Origin: Stenomitos frigidus ULC18
GTDB lineage: Bacteria; Cyanobacteriota; Cyanobacteriia; Leptolyngbyales; Leptolyngbyaceae
Length of the DNA stretch: 64,000 nt
Reading direction: 5' to 3'
Assembly: GCF_003003795.1 (NCBI RefSeq)
Contig: NZ_PVWK01000031.1
Span: 62,001 to 126,000 of the forward strand
Below, piece after piece: positions 26,635 to 35,923 of the stretch. Below the pieces are notes generated by a model. That model had not been told where the DNA came from. It worked only from the letters and a program-made list of their open reading frames with translations, and did no database searches. Each line of letters opens with the position of its first letter. Position 1 is the stretch's first letter. A program made the translations under genes and the position numbers.

Positions 26635-28614
26635 TTGGAACGAACATTTCCGCAGAAGGTTAAGCCTGTTCCTTCCTGTGAAGTTGAAGAAGGTGTGATG
26701 GTGAGTCAAATCAGGCAGACTCCACCGGAGGTCAATCGTCTGGTTCGTACTTCTGCCGCTATGATCGGTTTAGCGATCTCAGTGGGGGCATACGGTCTAC
26801 CCCTGCCCAACCAGACCGATGAGGCAATCGCTGCGGAGCCAGTAGCTGGCGAGCCAAGCGCAAACACAGTGCCTTCAGGGTTTGATGTTGCGGCTGTGCC
26901 TCATAGAGCTGAGCCTACTGAGCGAGCTCAGGGTTCTTCCTCCACAAGAGTTATTGAGCACACCGTGCAAGAAGGGCAAACCCTTTGGCAGCTCTCTCAA
27001 TTCTATCGGATTGACGCTGCAACGCTTGCTCAAGACAACGGAATTTCTACAGCGGCCGTGTTGCATGTTGGCCAAGTCTTGCAGATTCCGCGCAATGATC
27101 AGTTTGCTCCTATCGCGCAAGCTGCTGCCAGCATCAACGGTTCTGAATACTACGGCTTGGTTGAGGGCGCAAGTGCTTTAGACAGCACGCAGAAAGTTGT
27201 CCCACAGGCTCACTATAGTGAAGCGCTGGATGCCTTAAAGGAGAAGCAAGAGCGTCTTCGGCTAAGCCTTGCACAGCTCAAAGCCTCTAAACAGGGTGGA
27301 GTTTCGGCCGCTGCAGAACAGGTTTCACCTGAAGCAGTAGCTAGTACGCCTGAAGCTGGTACGTCCTATCGGGTGATGCTAGGAGATACATTAGGGGCGA
27401 TCGCTAAAGCTCACAACGTATCCTTGCGGCAGCTAGCAACTGCAAACAAGTTGACCAATCCAAACATCTTGAATGTGAATCAAGTGCTGGTCATTCCTCA
27501 AGCAAGTGCCAAAGCATCCCTAACGGCTCCAACCGATGTGCCTGTGATGATTGCTTCAGCTGATCCTAGCCGGATCACGCTGCCAGCAAAGGCAGTCACG
27601 TCTCGCAGAATTGCTGTTTTACCGAGTCAGCTTAATCAAGAAACCCCTGAGCAGACATTGCCAACGGTTTCTCTAACACAATCATCGGTTGCCCCCGCGA
27701 TCGGTGGTGCCACTCAAGTCGCCACTGCATCGTTCGGGAACATCCAACCCGCTCAAGCAGAGCAGTCAGGTTCTAGCGTTCAGTATAGCCACGTCGAGAA
27801 CCTTAGACTTGAGATTGTTAAGCTGCGAGAAAAGTACCAGGCTTCGGCCAATCAACTTCAACCAACAACGGTACCGACGGCTAAGGTTGCTGCGGCACCA
27901 CTTAACGTAGCGGCACCAGCAAACACTCAAGCACCTTCAACAACCGTTAGAGCAGAATTTGAACCCACCCGCTATACAAAAGCGCTACAGGCTCAAATTC
28001 GTCATCTGCAAGCCAGCCAACAGCAAGACAAGCAAGCTGAAATGAAATCAGCCGCCTCTGATTTAGCACCTGCAGCAGTCCAAACAAAGCCACAGCTTGT
28101 TGCAACCGCATCGATCGGTTCTCAGAGCTATGAGCCACTGATTCAGTCCCCGGTTGGCAAGATGGTATCGCCTGATTTACCACCACTAGGCTCAGTTGAT
28201 GCTTATTTGCCTGGTAACACGGGTAAGTTTAACGGCTACATCTGGCCTGCCAAAGGTCTTCTTACCTCTGGCTATGGCTGGCGTTGGGGACGGATGCACA
28301 AGGGTATCGATATTGCCGCTCCGGTTGGCACACCAGTCTTTGCTGCAGCCGCTGGCGTAGTCATTACCGCAGGCTGGAATTCTGGTGGCTATGGCAACAT
28401 GGTCGAAATTCAACATCCAGATGGTAGTGTGACTCTCTACGCGCACAACAGTCGGCTTGTTGTGCGCCCAGGGCAAGAGGTCGCTCAAGGCCAGCAAATC
28501 GCTGATATGGGCAGTACTGGCTACAGTACGGGTCCTCACTCTCATTTTGAAGTACACCTCCCTGGGCAAGGAGCCGTTAATCCAATGGCTCATTTACCCA
28601 CAGGGCAAGCCTAG
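26635..28614 (+). CDS. LysM-M23 cell-wall peptidase
   Basis: 659 residues. The TTG at 26635 is preferred because AGGAGGT lies 7 bases upstream; an ATG at 26698 would remove 21 residues. A signal-like segment is at residues 40-58. Two LysM domains lie near 106-150 (TVQEGQTLWQLSQFYRID) and 245-290 (VMLGDTLGAIAKAHNVS). The M23 domain spans about 545-650 with HKGIDIA and the catalytic HSHFEVHL. A low-complexity Ala/Gln/Thr linker joins them. It should cut peptidoglycan cross-links during growth or division. Confidence 0.94.
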   Translation: MERTFPQKVKPVPSCEVEEGVMVSQIRQTPPEVNRLVRTSAAMIGLAISVGAYGLPLPNQTDEAIAAEPVAGEPSANTVPSGFDVAAVPHRAEPTERAQGSSSTRVIEHTVQEGQTLWQLSQFYRIDAATLAQDNGISTAAVLHVGQVLQIPRNDQFAPIAQAAASINGSEYYGLVEGASALDSTQKVVPQAHYSEALDALKEKQERLRLSLAQLKASKQGGVSAAAEQVSPEAVASTPEAGTSYRVMLGDTLGAIAKAHNVSLRQLATANKLTNPNILNVNQVLVIPQASAKASLTAPTDVPVMIASADPSRITLPAKAVTSRRIAVLPSQLNQETPEQTLPTVSLTQSSVAPAIGGATQVATASFGNIQPAQAEQSGSSVQYSHVENLRLEIVKLREKYQASANQLQPTTVPTAKVAAAPLNVAAPANTQAPSTTVRAEFEPTRYTKALQAQIRHLQASQQQDKQAEMKSAASDLAPAAVQTKPQLVATASIGSQSYEPLIQSPVGKMVSPDLPPLGSVDAYLPGNTGKFNGYIWPAKGLLTSGYGWRWGRMHKGIDIAAPVGTPVFAAAAGVVITAGWNSGGYGNMVEIQHPDGSVTLYAHNSRLVVRPGQEVAQGQQIADMGSTGYSTGPHSHFEVHLPGQGAVNPMAHLPTGQA

Positions 28615-28645
28615 ATTCCTTTCTGGGTTAAGGTTTAATCACGTC

Positions 28646-28676
28646 AAGGGAGCTAGAAAGCTCCCTTTTTTGTTCA
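28646..28676 (+). terminator. Rho-independent terminator of the LysM-M23 gene
   Basis: AAGGGAGCT, loop AGAA, AGCTCCCTT, then TTTTG. It starts 32 bp after the peptidase stop. Confidence 0.92.
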
Positions 28677-28799
28677 TTTTCCAGGGCGCAACCAAGCCAA
28701 TTTCTGCTCTGAGAGCTTGTACCAATGGTTCAGTTGAGAAAAGCGGGAGCATAGCGCTTGCTTGCCCAATCATGCTATCTTGTTAAAGCTATTTAGTAA

Positions 28800-28873
28800 G
28801 GCTCAGTAGCTCAGTTGGTTAGAGCAGGGGACTCATAAGCCCAAGGTCGCAGGTTCAAATCCCGCCTGAGCCA
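28800..28873 (+). tRNA. tRNA-Met (CAU), possibly Ile2
   Basis: 74 nt without encoded CCA. Acceptor GGCTCAG/CTGAGCC pairs fully; D-arm GCTC/GAGC; anticodon loop CTCATAA; T-arm GCAGG TTCAAAT CCCGC. The A-C mismatch in the T stem is also found in E. coli elongator tRNA-Met. The anticodon stem GGGGA/GCCCA has mismatched outer and inner pairs, which is unusual. CAU could also mean lysidine-modified Ile2. Confidence 0.88.
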
Positions 28874-28907
28874 TCAAATAAATGCCATCATACGTCGCGA
28901 GTGCCGC

Positions 28908-30488
28908 TCAAAAAGCCTTTAAAATCAGAGTCACTAGAGGCGCTACTTGATGATAAAAGCGCTCAAGGCGATGCGAGTTGTATCGATTAAATCCGTAGTT
29001 GGCAGCCAGACTTAAATGAGGGGGGCGGTTGAGCAAATTAGCGATCGCCATCACAATCTTGTCTGTCTCCACAGGTTTAAGCATGTGCTCCTGAAAGCCT
29101 GCGGCAAGGGCTTGCTTTTGGTTCAGCTCACCCGCGTAAGCCGTTAGAGCGATCGCGGGCATGGGACTGCCATGTTGCTGTGCGCGAATTTGTTGTAGCA
29201 GCATATAGCCATCCATGTTAGGTATCGCAGCCATCGCACCGCTTCTTCGATATAGGGCAGCGCTCCCGTTACTGCTGCTGTGGGGGTGAGGCTCGAACCT
29301 ATACGATCTTCAGGTAAGTGAGTGGAACCAAACGGAAGGATGATCGTAACGTTCGTCCCTTGCCCCAGTTGGCTGGCGACTCGGATGCTACTGCCGTGGA
29401 GTTTGACGAGTTCTTGTACCAGTGCGAGTCCGATGCCAGAGCCTTAATAGGTACGGGAACGCGTTTCACTTACGCGATGAAAGCGCTCAAACAAGCGTGG
29501 CAAAGCCGCTTCAGGGATGCCAACGCCTGTATCAATTACACTCAACTCAACGGCATCACCAACGGATTGTAAGCGAACGGTAATACTGCCTGCAAACGTG
29601 AACTTGAAGGCATTAGAAAGGAGATTGAGTACAATCTTTTCCCACATGTCGCGATCGACATAGACAGGCTCAGGCAAGGGTGGACAATCGATCACAAGCT
29701 TCATACCAGCCTGCTCGATCAGCGATCGAAAAAGGCTGGCAAGTTCAGCCGTATACGTTGCCAAATCGGTGGGTTCGTAGGATGCCTGCACACGTCCCGC
29801 TTCAATCCGCGAAAAATCGAGCAACGTGTTGACCAGCTTTTGTAACCGCAAGCCGTTTCGCTGCACCAGCTGTAACTGTTCGCGTTCATCCGGTTTTAAG
29901 CGCCCCTCTAACGTATGCGACAAATCTGCTAGCGGACTTAACATGAGAGTCAGCGGTGTGCGAAATTCATGACTGACGGTGCTGTGCTAACTGCCGTTCA
30001 CCAATAATGCGCTGTGTATCATCACTATTCGCACAGAGAATACCACCCGTATTACCCTGATCATCAGGAATCGGACTATACGAAAACGTGTAGTAAGTTT
30101 CCTCTGGATAGCCGTTACGCTCCATAATGAGCAGCAGAGCTTCGTCGTAAGTGCCCTCATTTTTGAGTATGGCTGACTCTGCTCGTGGGCCGATCTGATC
30201 CCAAATTTCTTGCCAAACCACGGAGGCAGGCTGCCCAAGGGCTTCTGGATGTTTGCCACCCACGATCGCTCTATAAGCATCGTTGTAAAGGTTAATCAGG
30301 TCATCGCCCCACCAAACAAACATGGGTTGACGAGAGGTCAGCACAATGCGCACAGCCGTTTTCAAGCTCTGTGACCACCGTTCTACAGAGCCAAGTGACG
30401 TTTGCGACCAGTTGTACGATCGCATGAGCCTCGCCATTTCACCACTACCTGCAAAGAGCTGTTCAGGCGTCTGACGGTGCTGATTCAT
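28908..30488 (-). pseudogene. Decayed PAS-HK-REC hybrid kinase
   Basis: Three pieces remain in order on the minus strand. A PAS piece (29967-30488) starts MNQHRQTPEQLFAGSGEMA and runs into a stop after ERQLAQHRQS. A HisKA-ATPase piece follows (H-box VSHEFRTPLTLML at about 29946-29981) in another frame, with no GAF domain between, so a deletion joined them. In the ATPase, a TAA replaces the expected acidic codon right after RSRTY (29444); the frame then continues GSGIGLALVQELV to PYIEEAVRWL. Another junction leads to a receiver remnant from PNMDGYMLLQQIRA, lacking its phosphorylation Asp. The gene cannot make a working kinase. Confidence 0.88.
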
Positions 30489-31036
30489 ACTCTTCCCTCC
30501 ATTACATTCACATCAGCAACCAATAAGCACCGTCGCCAGTCTCCAGGGGCGTACTTGCCACGCTTACGTTACTAGCCCTCTAATTCATTCAGGTTACTAG
30601 AACCCTTAGCTAGCTCCAGTGTTACGCCAGGCGCAGGCAAACAGATACTCTTGGCGTCATCGCTGTGACGCCAAGAGTAACGATAAGTGGCACCTACGTC
30701 ATACGGGTCAAACACTGCAATCGACGCATCGCTCAACTAGCAAACGTCACTTCAGTAAAGATGCTTAGTTAAATGAACTTCATATCTGCAACCAATGGCA
30801 TGGAGTAGTAACTCTAAAAACTTAGAGCCCATCTTCTTACTAATGGCCGGAGGCATTGTCTATCCTTTGGGAGATTTATCTGTCTGAATCGTTCAAGAGC
30901 AACGCAGTCTAGATTAGCGACACCCAACCGATCGTCCTTTGATAGCAGAAAGGCTGCATCAAGCTCAAAGTAAGATTCCTTCACCACTACAAAGTCAAAG
31001 GGAAGAAGGCACCGTAAAAGCCGTTTTAGTCGGTTC
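30489..31036. other. Intergenic region with a perfect 14-bp hairpin
   Basis: TACTCTTGGCGTCA (30646-30659), loop TCGCTG, then the exact complement (30666-30679). No U-tract follows. No gene is seen between the decayed kinase and the DUF305 gene. Confidence 0.75.
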
Positions 31037-31777
31037 TTACTGCTTATACCAGGTTTGCTTCCATTGCTTCATCTGAGCAATTTCGGCGTTCTGAGACTTG
31101 ATGATGGCTTGAGCCAATTGCCTTATTTCTGGGCGTTTGGACTTGCTTAAGACCTCTTTTGCCATCGTAACAGCGCCCTCATGGTGGGGAATCATGGCAT
31201 TCAGGAAGCGCAAATCAAACTGACTATCAGCGGCCCCTAAATCCATGCTCATCATCATGCCTTTCGTCTGGCTCTCTGACATTGCCATCATGTGATTCAT
31301 TTCGGCATGCCAAGCCATTGGGGTACTAGACGCTTTGGGATACCAGGCTTGCCGCCACTGTTTCATTTCAGCAATTTCTTTGGCTTGGGCTTTGATAATG
31401 CTAGCCGCCAACGTTTGGATTTCAGGGCGCTTCGATTTTTGCTGCGCTTCCTTTGCCATCACAACGGCTCCTTGGTGATGCGGCGTCATCGCATCAATAA
31501 ACCGCAGGTCAAAATTGGCATCAGCAGGACCAAGACTCATCTCCATGGTGTGGTTCATCATGCCGCCAGCCTGATTCATGTTGCCATGATCCATTTGCAT
31601 AGATCCAGCGGCGGTAACCGTTGGGTTGGGGTCTTGTGCCTGCTTTTGGGCAGCGGCAGAGCAGGCATTGAGCAGGCTGCTAGTGGACGCGATCGCCCCT
31701 AAGAGCAAAACTAGCGAACCTGTTTTTTTGAGTAGTTTGCTCGTTAGAAAATGGAGTGACATAAGCTTGGTTGCCAT
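31037..31777 (-). CDS. Double DUF305 lipoprotein, copper island
   Basis: 246 residues from the ATG at 31777, which lies just downstream of the MerR-type promoter; the ORF's longer ATG would start before transcription. A lipobox SSLLNAC near residue 40 makes it a lipoprotein. Two DUF305 units follow, each with FDLRF(I/L)(D/N)AM(T/I)PHH(Q/E)GAV and the downstream SKRPEI...A..II..Q..EI..MKQW. The His/Met-rich segments suggest copper or silver binding. Its regulation is linked to copZ-copA by a shared promoter type. Confidence 0.88.
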   Translation of the reverse strand: MATKLMSLHFLTSKLLKKTGSLVLLLGAIASTSSLLNACSAAAQKQAQDPNPTVTAAGSMQMDHGNMNQAGGMMNHTMEMSLGPADANFDLRFIDAMTPHHQGAVVMAKEAQQKSKRPEIQTLAASIIKAQAKEIAEMKQWRQAWYPKASSTPMAWHAEMNHMMAMSESQTKGMMMSMDLGAADSQFDLRFLNAMIPHHEGAVTMAKEVLSKSKRPEIRQLAQAIIKSQNAEIAQMKQWKQTWYKQ

Positions 31778-31804
31778 AAGGAAAGGATTGGAGGCTATGT
31801 TTAG

Positions 31805-31836
31805 ATTCTGAGTACTCCAGTCCACTGGAGAGTCAA
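31805..31836 (-). promoter_or_regulatory. MerR-type promoter of the DUF305 gene
   Basis: On the minus strand: -35 TTGACT (31831-31836), dyad CTCCAGT-GG-ACTGGAG (31815-31830), and -10 CAGAAT (31805-31810) with a 20-bp spacer. A spacer of 19-20 bp with a central dyad is the hallmark of MerR-family (CueR/ZntR-like) promoters. Confidence 0.72.
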
Positions 31837-32069
31837 CCCCTTCAAGTCAGTAGGCTGTTTTAGCTGTCCCAGCGGTTGTTCACAGGAAGGAGACAGATAC
31901 CCTCGATCAACATGGCACATGGTGATGAAATCAGGATGAAATCGTTTTAGCCAGCAAGGCGGAAACCGTATCCCTTTCGGAAGAGGGAAGCAACGATCGC
32001 AGAGCTTCTTTAGGGTGAAGTTGTCTAGCCTTGTGCGCTGGCGTCCTTTATGCGTTTAGGGAGTTCAGT

Positions 32070-32429
32070 ATGACGACAACTCAAACCCACCAAACCTTGC
32101 TTGATGCCTGCATTGAAGCGTGTCTCAATTGCCTACGCGACTGTGAAAACTGCGCCACTGCCTGCCTCGATAGCGACATGGTGCAAATGATGGCTCAATG
32201 CATCAAGCGCTGCCGCGACTGCGCTGATACCTGTGCACTCTGTGCTCGCTTTATGGCACGAAACTCTGACCTTCATGGACAATTGTGCAGCGTGTGTGCT
32301 GAAGCGTGCGATCGCTGCGCAGCTGAGTGTGAAAAACATCATCACGACCACTGCCAGCGTTGTGCTGCATCCTGTCGTCGTTGCGCTGAAACGTGCCGCC
32401 AGATGGCGATGGCAATGGCATCAGCCTAG
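32070..32429 (+). CDS. Four-helix-bundle copper-binding protein (Csp/DUF326 type)
   Basis: 119 residues from the ATG at 32070 (MTTTQTHQTLLDACIEACLNC, 21 residues, shortened here). It contains 21 cysteines spaced three or four apart along helices, e.g. CLRDCENCATACLD and CDRCAAECEKHHHDHC. This spacing points all thiols into the core of a four-helix bundle, as in the copper storage proteins that bind many Cu(I). No signal peptide, so cytosolic. It is the first plus-strand gene of the copper island. Confidence 0.9.
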   Translation: MTTTQTHQTLLDACIEACLNCLRDCENCATACLDSDMVQMMAQCIKRCRDCADTCALCARFMARNSDLHGQLCSVCAEACDRCAAECEKHHHDHCQRCAASCRRCAETCRQMAMAMASA

Positions 32430-32493
32430 TGTTTGCCCAATAACAACCAGCGTTTCCTCTCCGTCCTCGGATGGTTTTTAGGTATGTTGTTCC

Positions 32494-32532
32494 GATCCTA
32501 TAGGGGCGTTATTGCAACGTCCCTATAGGATC
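32494..32532 (+). repeat. 17-bp hairpin repeat (CTATAGGGGCGTT family)
   Basis: GATCCTATAGGGGCGTT (32494-32510), loop ATTGC, then AACGTCCCTATAGGATC (32516-32532), with one mismatch. No U-tract. Same family as 8195-8230 and 39081-39112. Confidence 0.82.
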
Positions 32533-32548
32533 CCGTCCTAACTTTGTA

Positions 32549-32590
32549 TAAGCAAACCTTGTAGAGATGTGTAAGCAAATCTTGTAGAGA
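32549..32590 (+). promoter_or_regulatory. Tandem 19-bp direct repeat upstream of copZ
   Basis: TAAGCAAACCTTGTAGAGA (32549-32567) and TAAGCAAATCTTGTAGAGA (32572-32590) match at 18 of 19 positions with a 23-bp period, about two helical turns. They lie just upstream of the MerR-type copZ promoter and look like a second regulator's site. Confidence 0.6.
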
Positions 32591-32615
32591 ACTATGAAGC
32601 ATTGGGCACATTCCC

Positions 32616-32647
32616 TTGACTATCCAGTCGAGTGGAGGCTTTAAGAT
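32616..32647 (+). promoter_or_regulatory. MerR-type promoter of copZ-copA
   Basis: -35 TTGACT (32616-32621), dyad TCCAGTCGAGTGGA (32623-32636), -10 TAAGAT (32642-32647) with a 20-bp spacer. Matches the DUF305 gene promoter in -35 sequence, dyad type and spacing. Confidence 0.75.
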
Positions 32648-32680
32648 AAAAATAATCCCTAATTAAAGAAACCTCGAAAT

Positions 32681-32875
32681 ATGGCAATTGCACTTACCGT
32701 TCCCAATATGGCTTGCTCTGCGTGTAGCGATACCATCACTCAGGCAGTCCAGGTGATCGACCCCACTGCAACGGTGCAAGCCGATCCCAAAACTAAACTC
32801 GTTGTGATTGAAACGCAAACGCCCGAAGCAACGGTGAAGGCAGCGATCGTTGCGGCTGGCTACTCCGTCACTTAA
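32681..32875 (+). CDS. copZ: Copper chaperone, CopZ-like HMA domain
   Basis: 64 residues: a single HMA domain with the metal-binding motif MACSAC near residue 11 and the family fold ending GYSVT. It would carry Cu(I) to the ATPase encoded 14 bp downstream. MACSAC rather than MTCxxC is found in cyanobacterial Atx1-like proteins. Confidence 0.92.
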   Translation: MAIALTVPNMACSACSDTITQAVQVIDPTATVQADPKTKLVVIETQTPEATVKAAIVAAGYSVT

Positions 32876-32889
32876 ACGAGGTCTTGCAA

Positions 32890-35208
32890 ATGGAAACCGT
32901 CAATCTCAACTTGCGAGGCATGAGTTGTGCCGCCTGCGCCAATAGTATCGAGAGTACGATTCGTGCAGTGCCAGGAGTGAGCGCAAGCAGTGTGAACTTT
33001 GGTGTCGAGCAAGCCACCGTCACTTATGACCCCCAGAAGGCTACGTTAGAAGCTATTCAAGACGCGGTGAGTGACGCGGGCTATACCGCCTCGCTACAAG
33101 GGCAAGAAACAACTGAAGAAGGTGCTGCTGAAAAAGCGGCTCGTGCAGCTGAAACCCGTGATTTGATGCAGAAGGTGGGAGTCGGCGCGATCGTCAGCGT
33201 CATTTTGGTGATCGGCTCACTTTCTGCTATGACGGGACTCAAACTACCGTTTATCCCTGGTTGGTTGTCAAATCCCTGGTTTCAGCTTGTGCTCACGGCT
33301 CCCGTCCAGTTTTGGTGCGGCTATTCCTTCTACAGCAACACCTGGAAAGCCTTGAAGCGTCATGCTGCCACGATGGATACGCTCATTGCTCTGGGCACCA
33401 GTGCCGCCTATTTCTACTCGGTGTTTGCCACTGTTTTGCCGCAATTTCTCGTCAATCAAGGTTTGATGCCAGAGTTTTACTACGAAACCGCGGCAATCGT
33501 CATTACGTTGATCTTGCTGGGACGGCTGTTTGAAAACCGCGCACGAGGGCAAACATCCGATGCGATCCGCAAGCTCATTGGCTTACAGGCGAGAGAGGCT
33601 CGCATTATCCGCAATGGGCAGGAGATGTCAGTACCCATTCAAGACGTGCAGCTTGGCGATGTGGTGGTGGTGCGTCCGGGAGAAAAGATTCCTGTGGATG
33701 GAGAAATTGTGGAAGGTGCCTCAACGATCGACGAATCGATGGTCACGGGCGAAAGTGTCGCAACGAAGAAGCACGTGGGCGACGAAGTGATTGGAGCCAC
33801 CATCAATCAGACCGGCAGCTTCAAATTTCGTGCGACCCGCGTGGGCAAAGATACCGTGCTGGCGCAAATCGTCAAACTGGTGCAGGATGCTCAAGGCTCA
33901 AAAGCACCCATCCAGCGGTTAGCCGATCAGGTGACGGGGTGGTTTGTCCCGGTTGTCATTGCCATTGCGATCGCGACCTTTGTCATCTGGTTTCTAGCGA
34001 TGGGCAACCTCACCCTCGCGTTGATCACCACCGTTGGCGTGCTGATTATTGCCTGCCCCTGTGCGTTGGGCTTAGCCACCCCCACATCGGTCATGGTAGG
34101 CACGGGCAAAGGCGCAGAAAACGGCATTTTGATTAAAGGCGCAGAGAGCTTAGAACTGGCACATCAAATTCAGACCATTGTGCTGGACAAAACAGGCACG
34201 ATTACTCAAGGCAAGCCCACCGTAACTGACTTTGTCACGGCTCAAGGCACCGCGAACAGCAATGAACTCAAGCTGCTGCGCCTGGTTGCATCGGTGGAAC
34301 GCAACTCAGAGCATCCCCTGGCGGAAGCGGTGGTGAACTATGCCAAAACGCAACAGGTGGAGCTACCTACTGTACAGGATTTTGCGGCGATCACAGGGAG
34401 CGGGGTTCAGGGCAAGGTCTCTGGCCAAATGGTGCAAATCGGTACGCAGCGCTGGTTTCATGAATTAGGCATCAACACTGAAGCTCTACAACAAGATCGA
34501 GACCGACTGGAAGCGATCGGCAAAACTGTCATTTGGCTTGCCATTGATGGTGACGTGCAAGGCATTATGGGCATTGCGGATGCCATTAAACCTTCATCTA
34601 TTCAAGCCATCCGAGCCTTGCAGCGCTTAGGGTTAGAGGTGGTGATGCTCACAGGAGATAATCGACCGACGGCTGAAACGATCGCCCGTGAAGTGGGCAT
34701 TTCACACGTCATTGCGGAAGTGCGTCCTGACCAGAAGGCCTCTGTGATTGCATCACTGCAGAGCGGGAAGATCGGCGCACGCTCTACTGGCTCCAAAGCG
34801 GCAAAGGCAAGTGCGACCAAACGTACGAAAGCCAACATTGTGGCAATGGTCGGTGATGGCATTAATGATGCTCCGGCACTCGCTCAAGCCGATGTGGGGA
34901 TTGCGATCGGGACTGGAACGGATGTGGCGATCGCAGCGAGTGACATCACCCTCATTTCTGGTGATCTGCAAAGCATTGTTACTGCCATTCAACTGTCCCG
35001 CGCGACGATGCAAAATATCCGTCAAAATCTCTTCTTTGCCTTTATCTACAACGTCGCTGGCATTCCGATCGCCGCTGGCATTCTGTTTCCCTTCTTTGGC
35101 TGGTTGCTGAGTCCCATCCTTGCGGGTGGTGCTATGGCCTTTAGCTCCGTCTCTGTCGTCACCAATGCCTTGCGATTACGCAACTTTCAGCCGAAAACCA
35201 CAATCTAA
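32890..35208 (+). CDS. copA: Cu(I)-translocating P1B-type ATPase
   Basis: 772 residues from the ATG at 32890, with GAGGT 7-8 bases upstream. One N-terminal HMA domain (GMSCAAC), then eight membrane helices. Diagnostic motifs: [14 protein letters not shown] (metal-binding CPC), DKTGTIT (phosphorylated Asp), SEHPLAEA and GDGINDAPA. It exports Cu(I) from the cytosol or moves it to the thylakoid. An extra Gly/Ser/Lys/Ala-rich segment lies before GDGIND, about 34764-34836. Translated just after copZ, so they form an operon. Confidence 0.95.
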   Translation: METVNLNLRGMSCAACANSIESTIRAVPGVSASSVNFGVEQATVTYDPQKATLEAIQDAVSDAGYTASLQGQETTEEGAAEKAARAAETRDLMQKVGVGAIVSVILVIGSLSAMTGLKLPFIPGWLSNPWFQLVLTAPVQFWCGYSFYSNTWKALKRHAATMDTLIALGTSAAYFYSVFATVLPQFLVNQGLMPEFYYETAAIVITLILLGRLFENRARGQTSDAIRKLIGLQAREARIIRNGQEMSVPIQDVQLGDVVVVRPGEKIPVDGEIVEGASTIDESMVTGESVATKKHVGDEVIGATINQTGSFKFRATRVGKDTVLAQIVKLVQDAQGSKAPIQRLADQVTGWFVPVVIAIAIATFVIWFLAMGNLTLALITTVGVLIIACPCALGLATPTSVMVGTGKGAENGILIKGAESLELAHQIQTIVLDKTGTITQGKPTVTDFVTAQGTANSNELKLLRLVASVERNSEHPLAEAVVNYAKTQQVELPTVQDFAAITGSGVQGKVSGQMVQIGTQRWFHELGINTEALQQDRDRLEAIGKTVIWLAIDGDVQGIMGIADAIKPSSIQAIRALQRLGLEVVMLTGDNRPTAETIAREVGISHVIAEVRPDQKASVIASLQSGKIGARSTGSKAAKASATKRTKANIVAMVGDGINDAPALAQADVGIAIGTGTDVAIAASDITLISGDLQSIVTAIQLSRATMQNIRQNLFFAFIYNVAGIPIAAGILFPFFGWLLSPILAGGAMAFSSVSVVTNALRLRNFQPKTTI

Positions 35209-35227
35209 TTTTGCAGGAGGCTGAATC

Positions 35228-35794
35228 ATGGTTAGCAAAAAAAAGATGGTTGCCAGGCTTGCAGGCTTGGGCATCGTCCTGAGCCTTGCTGCAAGCGCCA
35301 CACTTCTCACTGCAAAAGACGATGCTAACGCTCAGATGCCGATGGATATGACTGAAGCGGAGCAACCTCAACCGTTTCGTCGCCTTGAGCAACCCTTGGG
35401 GCTAAAAATCGGTGTGGTGGTCGGTGGCGCAGCCTTAATTGGACTAGAACTTTGGTGGTTTCTCTTCAGCAAAAAACAGTCACAAAAGGCAGAAGCCAAG
35501 CAGGGCGTGCAAGAACTGACCATCACTGTCGATGGTGGTTATGAACCCAGTCAAGTGGTCGTCAGTGTTGGTCAGCCTGTCCGGCTCAACTTTTTCCGCA
35601 AAGATCCCAGTAGTTGCCTCGAAACGGTCGTACTGCCTGCGTTCCACATTGCTCAAAACCTTAGTTTGAATCAAGTCACAACAGTGGAATTTACACCAGA
35701 AAAGCCGGGGCAGTATCCCTTCACCTGTGGCATGAATATGTTTCGGGGGGTTGTAGAAGTTGAAGCGATGGCTGTAGCCAACGGCAAAGGGTAA
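35228..35794 (+). CDS. Membrane-anchored cupredoxin-domain protein
   Basis: 188 residues, with GGAGG nine bases upstream of the ATG. Two N-terminal hydrophobic segments (LAGLGIVLSLAASATLL and IGVVVGGAALIGLELWWFLF) are separated by a Met-rich loop QMPMDM. The C-terminal ~100 residues form a cupredoxin-like domain: VDGGYEPSQVVVSVGQPVRL, SSCLETVVLPAF and a final PFTCGMNMFRG copper-ligand motif. It starts 19 bp after copA and probably receives copper outside the cytosol. Confidence 0.88.
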   Translation: MVSKKKMVARLAGLGIVLSLAASATLLTAKDDANAQMPMDMTEAEQPQPFRRLEQPLGLKIGVVVGGAALIGLELWWFLFSKKQSQKAEAKQGVQELTITVDGGYEPSQVVVSVGQPVRLNFFRKDPSSCLETVVLPAFHIAQNLSLNQVTTVEFTPEKPGQYPFTCGMNMFRGVVEVEAMAVANGKG

Positions 35795-35923
35795 GTACTG
35801 CAAAGCCATCACCGCATGGTTTTCGCTGTCAGCCGTCAGCGTTCAGCTTTTCTTTGTACAGTAGAGATGGGGTGCATTTGAACGCGTTGAGACGCGTTCG
35901 ATCATGGCTCCATACATTCAAAT

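Noticed and set aside
28800-28873. tRNA pseudogene
   Set aside because: The anticodon stem has mismatches, but all other arms and the invariant bases are intact, so it is kept as a tRNA.
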